NCBI GenBank assembly: GCA_019722365.1
Contig: JADFUC010001887.1
Coordinates: 1-64,000, forward strand
Length of the DNA stretch: 64,000 bases
Direction of reading: 5' to 3'
DNA from: Lithospermum erythrorhizon
Taxonomy: Eukaryota; Streptophyta; Magnoliopsida; Boraginales; Boraginaceae
Of this stretch, positions 13,501-23,913 are shown piece after piece (the first letter of the stretch is position 1; the number at the start of each line of letters is the position of its first letter). The translations under genes and the position numbers were made by a program. A model generated the notes under the pieces. The model was not told the DNA's origin. It saw only the letters and a program-made list of their open reading frames with translations, and made no database searches.

Positions 13501-15090
13501 GTTTTTTAACGATTATTTTTAGCTCTTAACAAATTCATAAGAATAAGTAAGATATGTTAAATTATATCATGCTTAATTAATTATAATGATTCCCTGCAGC
13601 TCACGATCACAATGCTTTATCGTTTATAGGTTAGGTTTGTGTAATTCTGAGAATTAGATTATGAACCAAATCTCTTATTATGAACCAAATTTATATTATG
13701 AAATGGGATTTAATTTAATAAAACAAAAAAGGCGTAAGGATAATATTTTTATCTAAAAACGGCGATTCTGACCACAAATACCGGCAACTTCTGCGGCTGC
13801 GGGCAGCAGCCGGGTATGAGGGTAGTTTTAGATATTGATTATACTGCTTTTAAATGCTTAATTGATTATCAAAACGCCATAATCTAGAAACTACTTGACA
13901 TAAGCAGATTTAACTTGCCACATAAATATATTACATTTGCGTAATTAGAATAAGCTTTAGCGCATAAAGGATCTAAGAGACAAATGGGTAGATCGTTAAT
14001 TAATTAAGTTAGACATGAATTTAACCTGATAAGATTAGCCTATTAGAATCTTAATACTTTAATCTAAATAAATATAAATGCAAAATAAAAATGAACTTAC
14101 AATTTATAATTAAGTAACCGAGTAGTGAGAATTCTTGAAAGAAATTTTTTATTTAGTGGGATTTTACAATGAGAGAACTTCAAAGACGATCTTGGAGGCT
14201 TCGAGAGAGAACGTGTCTTTCGAACCCCTAACGATACATCTATTTATAATGTCCGCAGTTTGAAATCCGGACTTGAAAATGGACTTTCAAAATGGATTAG
14301 AAAAGAAAAAATCAACGATAAAAGCGCCCGCGTTACATCATATTTACGTAGCCGGAAAATACTTTGATATTATACATTATAACTTTTTCTCACTACTTTA
14401 TTATTTCTCGGGTTCATACTTTCTGAGGAAGATTCTCCTCCGTCTTGTTTTTTACGGATTGATTTAATCTTTTCGGATCCTCTACGAATTGTTCGAACTG
14501 GTAGGTATATTTTAATTGATTCTTAAATTTAGGATGCTTTGTCGTCCTGATTCATCTTGGGCATTATTTGATCCGTCATGGATATATCACTGCTTTTTGT
14601 CTTAACTTCGTCAATATAAAGTAATTTCCCTTTTCCATTTTAATTAAATATTGATCAATTAATTGTTGTCTTGAAATTGGATAATTTGAATTAGACAATA
14701 TGTTTCCACTTTATTTTGGGTAGGCTTGTGTTAGGTAAATTGAGCGATTTGTCTTGATTTCTTTAGATAATAATATTTCTCTGGGATTATCCTGTATTGG
14801 GATGTCCAGATGCAAATCATCTTTTCCCCAAAATTTTTCTTGAGAATATACCATAAGGCATGGCATATTATCCTCTGTGGTTACCCAAGCGTCGTTTCCA
14901 TATATATGAAATAGAGAATTCAATCATAAAGAGTATGAAAGATTTAATCTTTTTCTTTCCTGCTCTTTTAATTTGGTTTCTAGGAGAAATATTACCCATT
15001 TGTCAAAATATAATTTGATTTTTTAGGTAGTATTTTTTCGTTAATTTCAAAAATTGCACCATAAAATAGACAATTTGGTATATTAAAGTT
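7561..15090 (-). mobile_element. Endogenous pararetrovirus unit 2 (Caulimoviridae-like, degraded)
   Basis: The second unit is colinear with unit 1 along its whole length. Matching landmarks are the RT catalytic codons YIDD at 9040-9051, the zinc-knuckle region at about 10790-10835 (here damaged by an indel), the movement protein-like region at about 12690-13500, the candidate primer site at about 13596-13610 and the polyprotein C-terminal-like region at about 14510-14925. It differs from unit 1 by very many one- to several-base indels as well as substitutions. No long frame survives. The direct junction with units 1 and 3, without intervening host DNA, shows a tandem arrangement. That suggests insertion or amplification as a concatemer, or unequal recombination, rather than independent insertions. 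Confidence 0.85.
8120..10100 (-). pseudogene. Pararetroviral protease, reverse transcriptase and RNase H region, unit 2
   Basis: This is the colinear counterpart of the unit 1 region. The RT catalytic YIDD codons lie at 9040-9051, and a protease-like segment with a decayed active-site block is near 10085-9830. Frames change every few tens of codons. Compared with unit 1 the breaks fall mostly at different places, so the two copies decayed separately or carry separate sequencing errors. Confidence 0.7.
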
Positions 15091-15355
15091 ATAAACTTTT
15101 TGAGCGTATTTTGATCATCAAAGTATGTTTTGTTTTTCATTTTAAATATACTTGACTTTATCGAACTTCAAAGAATAATACCGATAATTATATTTTATAG
15201 GGTATTATTATTATTAGAGATAGATGAAAGATTTTTCTTTAAAGGGTGGCAAACCCGTTGCCGGAGATATAATCTTTTTTAATAATAATTTTGAGAAATT
15301 ATAAATTTCTTTATTTTGTCTGAGAAAATGTGATATTTCACATGATCATGATTTA
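15091..15355 (-). mobile_element. Endogenous pararetrovirus unit 3, truncated piece
   Basis: This is about 265 bp of a third copy. It matches 39-300 and 7561-7825, including the segment reading GGGTGGCAAACCCGTTG and the following T-rich tract. Similarity to the other units stops abruptly near 15355, after ATGATTTATTAAT, where single-copy-looking host DNA begins. This is the right boundary of the array, so the array holds at least 2.03 units in this window. Confidence 0.8.
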
Positions 15356-15469
15356 TTAATATTATTAGATGGGAAAAACAATATTGTCGGAGATAATAAC
15401 GTAATAATATTAGGTTCTCAAAATGTCACAATTTATTTATAAATTGGATTATAAATAATATATTACAAA

Positions 15470-15720
15470 TACTCCCTCGTTTTTTTATCGATCCCAGTAA
15501 TTTAAATATAAATTAAGAAAAGAAAAAATAATTAAAAAATACAACTAAAATGCTTAGAATGTCATTTAAAAGGCATATCGTTGGTTGGTTGATAATTTTA
15601 TAAAAAAAATAGTTAAAAATAAGACAATATAGAATTATAATTTTATATCTTAGGAATGATAATCTTTTTGAAGCAAAAAATTTAGGCAAAACTTATAAAT
15701 ATTTTCTATGCTAGGGAGTA
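15470..15720. mobile_element. Stowaway-like MITE upstream of POLL
   Basis: A 251-bp AT-rich element begins TACTCCCT and ends AGGGAGTA, giving perfect 8-bp terminal inverted repeats with TA at both ends, as expected for Tc1/mariner-type Stowaway MITEs. It has no coding capacity. It occupies about half of the roughly 480 bp between the end of the viral array and POLL exon 1, so it lies in the probable POLL promoter. Confidence 0.65.
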
Positions 15721-15835
15721 TAATTTAAAGAAATTATACTCTTAATCATAGTCCCAAGTCCCAACAGATAAACTCAAAACAATAAACCCCCTTCTATTGA
15801 CATTTAACCCCCATACGGAGTAAATAAATAACGAA

Positions 15836-18800
15836 ATGGTAAAAACAAACTTATTTTGAGCATGTTTGTGGGATCATTGCTTTCTTTGTCGAAAATGGTG
15901 TCCAAAACCGTCGCTTACAGGTACTTTCAAATGTTCACTGTCCCAAAAACATTGACCATTTTCAGTTTTGATGGTTAATTGTTAGGCATTTGAACTAGTC
16001 AAAACTGGATAGAGCTGGGTTTGATAATTATCAGTCTCATTGAGCTTTGTATATAAATGTCAGACACTGTCGAGGTATGCTCGATATCCCACTTTTAAGT
16101 TGAGCATTCATTGTGTTTATATTACTAATTTACTACCTTCAAACATATATTAATCGACACTTTTTATTTAATAATTATAAATAATAAAAATATTTATCGA
16201 GTCAAGCTGAGTTCATGTCTTGAATGATTGAGCTTAAGAGTTATTCAAGTTGAATAGTATCGAGACTTTGATTCATTTCAGGCTCGGTAAAAGGCTTAAT
16301 TTATATACTTCTTCCGGTTTTATTTAATTGTCGTCTGGTTCTATTTACTTGACATTTTTCATTTCAAATGCATTGTTTGATTATATGCTCATATTGTAAT
16401 GTGTCCCTTTTAATAATGATGGAATATTAATATCAATATAATCATTTATATATTCATTAAAATTTTACTAATTCTTAATTGAATTATTAGCCAAATGGGT
16501 AATAAGGCAAAACGCAGAAAGCGCGTTAATATGCACAATGTCATGAATAAGTTCGTCTAGCGAGGTAGTGGAGTCGGACATTAGTTAGCGACTTAGCGTT
16601 ACCCTGTGATAACATGGAGGTTGTTTCCAGAATGATCCAAGAGTGAAGTGCAATCATTATCTACTACTTTATTGAAGGGATTAATATTTAGTGAAAATAT
16701 ATCGAATGCATGTTCTTTGTTGTTATTTAATGTTAACATGATATGTTTATTTCAATCAATTATTATGATTTTAAAGTTTAAGTTTGACAATGTGACAATT
16801 TTTTGGAATGGGGCCGACAATTAATTACTAAAGTAATCGGCTTATACTTGGTTGCCAATTCATGGACGTGTATAGATTTGGAAGAAAAAGTTAGAGCAAA
16901 TGGAAGCTCTAGTAGAGGAGCGGTTTTCGAAGAAGGTGACTCACGTCTTTGCTAAGGATTTGGGCTCAGCTGTTTGCCAGAAATTTGATACTTAGACAGT
17001 TCTGGAAATGCAGAAGGCTGTGATGAGTGGTAAGTATAATTACCAACATTGTTGTTGAAATGTTGTTATTTTTCGTAAATGATTTTAATACATAGCAGAT
17101 GATTATGAAAATTGAATTAGTTTTGAAGCAAATTGATGTTTGTTTCGGGTGATTGATTATCTATTATTTGAAAGTCTCCTCTTGCTAAGCGGTCATGTTG
17201 AAGAAGTGTTGCTTGTGAACTTTTCGAGTGCACTTATAGAATATAGAGTGTACTACAAGAGAAGTATTTTCTATAAACATTTTTGAAATTGTGTGTCCAT
17301 TTCTCACTTAATTTATTCGATGAATAAAATAAGTGCAAATTGATATGTTGGATCGTGTTTTATTGCTTGCCTTATGTGGTTCATATGCTGTCCATTTCGG
17401 TAATTGCTTGTTATTTGTTTTTTGTAGTTTTCATTACTCGAAGTACTTTTGGTGCAATTTGAAATGCTTTGCTATATAATTTTTTTTGTTTCTTCATCCA
17501 AATATGTCACCTTTATGATAATGTGCTATCAGAAGTATTTACCCATTAAATCTTTCTTAGCCATGTTCCTTAAATGGAATCTTTATAAACATCTTAATCA
17601 GCTGATAGGAATATAATCGACTTATGATCAGTTTTATGCTAAGCAATTGTTTCTGGGAGCCGACTTTAATAATTTTAATAAATTCAGGTTATGTTTCAAT
17701 CCGTTTATGATGTTTAGTAGAAATGGCTTCTATATGTTATGTTTCAACAGTTCTGATTGTTTCAATTTGGGATGCCTGCAGAGAGTGCTTCTTTACCAGT
17801 GGCTGGAGGATAGCTTGAAGGAAGGTAAAAGAGTGTCAGAAGATACATATGTCATATCGCTAGAACCAAGTGAACAAGAACTGCAAAATACTTCCTGGGA
17901 TCCCCATACCAAAGATGCAGATGGAAGTCATTCTGAAAGTAGCCACGCAATTCAAAGTAAGAAATTAAGGCAATCTTCTGAACCCATTAAAAGTGCATGC
18001 TCAGAGAACAGCAAACCAGATACTGATAATCAGGAGTCACAGGCTACTGGGAGTGGTTCATATCATTCGGCACTGTCACACAGTCCAGAAATTACAAGTC
18101 CATTTACTAGTGATGCTAAACATGAGACTGTACGTCCAGGGATTTCTCCTTTACGATAGGGAATCTAAGGAACGCAATCATGTTGTTTGAGAATATTTTA
18201 GAATACGTACATGCAAATAATGTTTCTACCACTTGTTCATCAGGTTGGAAACTCAAACTCATCCTTGTACAACCCGCCTGATTTTAATAGGAACATCACA
18301 GAGATATTTAAGAGGCTTATTGACATATATAGAGGTGAAATATTTGTCACCTATTCCTATTTCTTTAACATTGGCACATAGTTATCTGCTCTTTTATTTA
18401 TTCGTATGTCTGACTCTTTTTATTCGACATTAGCACTAGGTGATGATCGGAGGTCTTTTAGCTATTATAAAGCTATTCCAGTTATCGAAAAGTTTCCCTT
18501 TAAAATAGAGAGTGCAGAGCAGGTCAAAAATCTTCCTGGGATTGGAAAGTCACTGCAAGATCATGTAAGTTGGCATATGATGTTATTTCATGTACTACAG
18601 CAAAAGATGAGCATTGTAATGCAACCACTCATTTTGTTTTCTCCTATTGGGGGTATATTCCACATGTTAACAGCTTCTCTTTGCTACATTGGGTTTATGT
18701 AACGAGGTTTGACTCCACTATTCATTGCCTGGTATACACAATTTTAAAAATTTAGTGAACAAATGATAATTTTATTGACATGAGATGTCTGTCCATGTTA

Positions 18801-21800
18801 TTGTGAGTGCCCTTCCTAGATGGGTCTCTCCTATGCATGCATCTACTTCCTGTGTTAGTAGACTTGTATAAAGTTACGATTAACGCACAAATTTAAGAAC
18901 TTGTATGTGCAACTATTTTAAGAGAAAGCACCGTTCAAAATCATATTGGGATCTCTTAATATTGCACTTCAGTATAAGAAATTTGATTATAGAATCCAGT
19001 GTTACATTGTGTCTACCGCATAAGTATTATTTGCTGAATTTTTGTATTTGGTCTGTTTAGTTGGTACCCACATTTTATACTCAGGTAAACTTTGTGTATT
19101 TGCTTTACCTGTTAGTTTAGTATGAATTTGAGAAGCTTCAGCTAGTTTTGATCCCCAAACTCTAAGCCTTAGTTACTAGTTTTAAACCAAGTTTGACCAG
19201 ATTAAAATTGTCTCAAAGTTAGATAGTTTTTGGACTGACGGTATAAATTTTTTGTGATTGTATTCAAATGTTGTGACACTTGGTTCATTCAATCCTGGTA
19301 TAACGTATAGAAGTGCAAGTACACATGTCAGTACGGTCTCTTTTATTCTTGAGAGTATAAGACAAACTAGAGCCCATTCTATGCAGATTCAGGAGATAAT
19401 AACTACTGGAAAGCTGTCAAAGCTGGAGCACTTTGAGAATGATGAGAAGGTGCTTCACAATGTGCCGTTGAACTACTATTACCAAATATATTGATCTATC
19501 GAAGCTGGGAACTGTCTTCTTGCAAACTAATTCTAAACTCTTTTAGGTTCGCACAATAAGCTTATTTGGTGAGGTATGGGGGATAGGTCCAGCGACTGCT
19601 CTGAAACTTTTTGAGAAGGGCCACCGAACTCTCAATGACTTGGAGAAGGATGAATCATTAACACATGCTCAAAGGATTGGACTAAAATATTTTGATGATA
19701 TTAAGACTAGAATTCCACGTCATGAGGTTGGTGTATTATTATCTTATATTGGATTTTAATCTATTCAACCTGCTCTTCATTATTTTTATTATGATATAAT
19801 TCTTCTCTATGAAAAGGTTCAAGAGATGGAACAACTTCTTCAGAGGGTGGGGGAAGAGATTTTGTCTGGGGTGAGAATAACATCCTGCTTCTGGAGGTTT
19901 TAATGCCTTCTTTAAGTCCCAAGTCTTATTTTCATTGTCTGGTGCATGTATGGCTTATGTGCTTCACTATTGATTCAATCATGTTTTAGAACAGAGGACC
20001 GTCCTCATCCTCAGCAAAAATGATTAGCTGATAGTTTATAAACTATTTGATTAAATTACAACCCCCCCTCCCCACTCGATAAAAACTCCCCACATCATCA
20101 GAAGGTTTGCCAAATCATTTCTCATTTCTCATCCGCCATCGCAAACTTAATGGTGTAGGTCAACATCGTCTGTGGAGGATCATATAGGCGAGGGAAAGAT
20201 ACCTGTGGTGATATGGACATTGTAATCACCCACCCTGATGGGAAAAGGTTTAGTATTTTAGTTTCACCTCACCTCATATGTCGCCTCATGTCTCCTGTGC
20301 CGTTGTCTAATGACAGGAAAATATATGCTTTTTTCTGACCATCACCTGCCCCTTTTTTGTCTCAATTATTTTCTATTTCACCCACAATATTCGTTCTTGA
20401 TTCAGCCATGTTGGGTTTCTTTCAAAGTTTGTGAAGCATCTTAAGGATATGAAGTTCTTAAGGGAAGACTTAATATTCAGCGTTCACAGTGAGGAGGTAA
20501 TACTCTAGGCTTTTCTATTCCTGTAGGCCATATGTGGTATATGATTTATTTATCTCATAGATGCGAGGACTCATAAAACCTTCAGAATAGTTATAGTGTG
20601 ACTGTGTGAGTAATTGCAAAAATTTCAGCCAACATTATGAGCATAGAATAATACATCAATACAAAGAAAATTATGTACATATGTGTACATGTATGTAAGT
20701 ATGTTTGCCGAAGTAGGTATTAAGTTTCTATGATAAGCTCAATTACTTTAGAATAGTAAGTTAGCATTGCCTTTGATCATTGGTTAATGTACTGTTCGGG
20801 TGTAGGTTTGATAGTTTCGCTTCTTATGTTATAAATTGAATTGTTTTTTATGTATCACAAGTATATATTCAATAATACATATTCTTGAAAATCTTTGATG
20901 TGCCAGCTATTGCCCTTCAGCCCCTTTGTGACACATTCTTAAGATTTGATTGATCTTCATCCATACAATGCTTACAGAAAGCCCCTGGGTTTCAGATAGA
21001 AGCTAGGAAAAGACAATGATCTGTCTTTCACTATATTCAGAATGGCGATAATATTTCCCTCGAATGATTTTCAAATAGTACGAATATCTTTTTGTGCAGG
21101 GTACAGATCATGGAGTTGATACCTATTTTGGTCTCTGCACTTATTCTGGTCGAGAACTTCGGCATCGCATAGACTTAAAGGTAAACTATTTTAGAAAGAA
21201 TAGGATCGGATGCAGTGTATATAATTTGGAAGAAGCTGAGTACTTCTCATGGGGCCAAGGGAAGAACCACTGTTGTGCTTGACATATATGTGATCAAGAA
21301 GCATCATTGGATAATCCTTGAGGAGGAGAGGGAAAGGGGGATTAAGAATGAAATGAATTAAGAAAAGTGGAATGCTTAGGCTTTATTCATATCTCATCTT
21401 ACTATGCTATAAAAAGAGTTCATGAAGGAAACAAGGACGAACAAGGGAAATACAACCTGTCACCTTACAATTGTGATTACTATGTGAAAAGAAGAATTAA
21501 TATTCAATGCTAAAACATCCAGAAAAGAATGTCAAAAAGTATAATAAACCAAAATTTTAGATACTGATGAACATAATTCTCAATATGTCGTGCTTTCAAA
21601 AATTCGAAAAAATGACGGGGTAAGCAGTTCGTTTATAGATTTTTGTGTTGTGTGACTGTACAATTGTTGTTACCTGCTTCTTCCTCTGTATTCCTTATGA
21701 TGTATAAGTCTTTTATGGAATCCTTGACTCTGTCAAGTAATTATTCTTATGTAGAGGGGGACATGAGGTCTTATCATTTGTTTATTTGTTGATGTATGAA

Positions 21801-22608
21801 GCTGTGTTGTCTCCACATAATGCAGGTATACCCAAGGGATATATATGCTTTTGGACTGATAGCATGGACTGGTAATGACGTACTAAACAGGAGGTACATT
21901 CAACTGTTATACTTTAAGATTTTCTTCTGCTATCCGGATAATGCGATTATAGGGAACCTCAGATATTTTAGCAGCCAGATGTAGGGACTTCTCGCAAATT
22001 GGATAACCTCATCAAGTCCAATTAGAGTTGAAAATGATTCCTCTCATTAGCTAATTATGTGATTTCCATCAACTATTAGCACGGTTAACTTCTATTATGT
22101 TCACTGTCAATGAAACTGATTTACCAAGATTATTTCCTTAGCTTTTTTATCAGACATACATAAGGATGTAACTGGAAAAATATTTTTGCCCAAACTTCTC
22201 TTTCTATTTAGGGATTACATATAATAAGCTAGAGCTTTCTGAAAAATCAGTCAAACGCCATATTTAGTATGCTTCTTATTACTTCGTACACCGTTTCTTG
22301 CCTTTTGGAAACATTCAATAAACTAAGTCTTTTGTCTGCAGGCTGAGATTACTTGCAGAGTCCAAGGGCTTTCGTCTTGATGATACAGGATTATTTCCAG
22401 CCATCCAAAGTTCAAGTAACAAAAGGGTATTCTTCAGATAACCTTTTTTTTCCACATCTACTGAATGTCATTTCTTCGATATTGTCAACATGTGTCGCAT
22501 GGAATGCAGGGTGGTAAAGGTAGTGCAAGTTTGAAGTTTCATACAGAAAAGGAAGTGTTCGATTTTCTCGGTTTCCCCTGGCTGGAACCGCATGAAAGGA
22601 ACTTGTGA
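15836..22608 (+). CDS. POLL: DNA polymerase lambda (family X), 14 exons, 5' exons disrupted
   Basis: Family X repair polymerase acting in base excision and end-joining gap filling in the nucleus. Exons by splice signals and homology: 1 ends 15920; then 16876-17029, 17786-18129, 18244-18334, 18434-18564, 19387-19449, 19547-19726, 19817-19870, 20159-20247, 20406-20496, 21100-21180, 21826-21893, 22342-22426, 22510-22608. Phases agree throughout. Exons 1-3 encode the BRCT region and Ser-rich linker. Exon 5 has the 8-kDa helix-hairpin-helix ([10 protein letters not shown]), exon 7 the fingers hairpin ([11 protein letters not shown]), exon 9 the palm GGSYRRGK and [10 protein letters not shown] with two catalytic Asp, and exon 11 the third Asp (RHRIDLK). 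The end is LEPHERNL then TGA. Faults: the ATG at 15836 is one base out of frame with the exon 1 BRCT reading ([12 protein letters not shown]), and TAG at 16993-16995 interrupts exon 2. From the in-frame ATG at 17008 the model is open for 465 residues. Confidence 0.9.
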
Positions 22609-23240
22609 GTTGTGGACACACATCCAAGGTCTGTAGATAATGTAAGCATGGACTTGTAAAACTACTAGTTTTTGTGCTGCAGCATTGCATTGCAGGTTCA
22701 AGTTTCTGGCTGGAGTGCCTGCAGAAAACTTTTGCTTCAGGGATATCTAGTTTAGCAGTTCTCATGGTAGAACATATGAATATGTAAGTAGGTGTATATA
22801 TGTATGCTTGTAGAACTAGTCTATTTCATGTAGTTATTTTGAACATATACAAGAGCTGCAGATGGCAACAAGGTTCAACCCCCATTTTGGGATGTTGACT
22901 AACAGATGTCCTTGTATATTTTGTATCCCTCCTTCGTTTAATACTTATTAAAGTATTTGGTATTTTAATGAGAGACCTGTTTTCTTAATTTTTTTATTTG
23001 AAGGGTCTACTTACAAGAATAATGGCCTATCTCCATATATTTATAATATTTACAACATCAAAAAATTTACACTAGTATAATATTTCAAATTTGACACATT
23101 TTAAAAAACTGCAATATAAAAAACTAGAAATTAAGAACTTAAGAATATAATGTAATAATAGTGAATTTTTTTAATATGGAAGTGAGTTTAAAAAAAAAAG
23201 ATACTAGTGGTAATAATATCAAGTACAGAACTGATATAGA
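22609..23240 (+). other. POLL 3' region and intergenic AT-rich DNA
   Basis: After the POLL stop there is about 370 bp that could hold the 3' UTR. A short hairpin, TAATACTTATTAAAGTATTT, is near 22940 and could help 3' end formation. No further coding signal is seen. Confidence 0.3.
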
Positions 23241-23244
23241 GGGT

Positions 23245-23840
23245 AGGGCGTTTGGCTAAGCTTATTTTTAATTTATAAGTGAGCAGTGTTTGGCTGGCTT
23301 ATTTTTAACTTATAAGTGAACAACTTTGTGACAATATAAGCTTTATAAGTAGATTCGACATAAGTTATCGAATTTGTTTGATTAATATAAGCTTTATAAT
23401 GAAGTTACTACTACGTGTTTGGATAATAATAATTTATAAGTTGTGAGGTAAAATGAGCATAAGGCGTCGTTTATATATAAAAGCTTTTTTTAATCTTTAT
23501 GATATAAATAAATTAGTAATTTAATATTTGAAAAGAATAAAAATTAATTATAACTAAAAATTATGGAGCATATTTTTATGACTAAAAATATAATATTTTT
23601 TTTCAATAAAAGTAAATATTAAAGTTGGTATAACTAAAAATTATATCTTTATTATTTATTAAATGAAGGGTAAATAGATGTAAAGTTAAATATTGAGGAT
23701 AATGAAATAATTTAATTAGTCAGCCAAGCATAAGTTGGAGCGAAAAAAAAATTGAAAATTGCTTTTAAAATCAACTTATAAGTTACATGGGCTATAAACA
23801 TAAATAGTCATTTTGACAAAATCAACTTATATTCTCACCT
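23245..23840. repeat. Palindrome-rich repeat with TTATAAGT words (possible MITE)
   Basis: The stretch has many copies of CTTATAAGT/TTATAAGCTT-like words in both orientations. TTGGCTAAGCTTA near 23252 is loosely mirrored by AGCCAAGCATAAGTTGG near 23720. This is common in plant non-autonomous DNA elements, but no clean terminal repeats or target duplication were found. It ends close to the PRIN2-like promoter. Confidence 0.3.
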
Positions 23841-23852
23841 GAAGGAAAAAAA

Positions 23853-23863
23853 CATTATAAAAC
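23853..23863 (+). promoter_or_regulatory. Probable TATA box of the PRIN2-like gene
   Basis: CATTATAAAAC lies about 55 bp upstream of the ATG at 23914, a suitable place for a TATA box with a short 5' UTR. The T/C-rich stretch after it (CCCTTTTCTCTG) is typical of plant transcription starts. Confidence 0.4.
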
Positions 23864-23913
23864 TTTGGTAATAAGAGATAAGAACCCTTTTCTCTGTTTC
23901 TGGGGGGTTTAAC

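Noticed and set aside
17647..18159. 170-codon open stretch read as a complete gene
   Set aside because: It opens with TTG, its first 45 codons are intron, and it reads past the POLL exon 3 donor at 18130. Only 17786-18129 is coding.
22412..22765. 117-codon minus-strand stretch over POLL exons 13 and 14
   Set aside because: Antisense of a conserved coding exon, no domain, no supporting splice or promoter signs.
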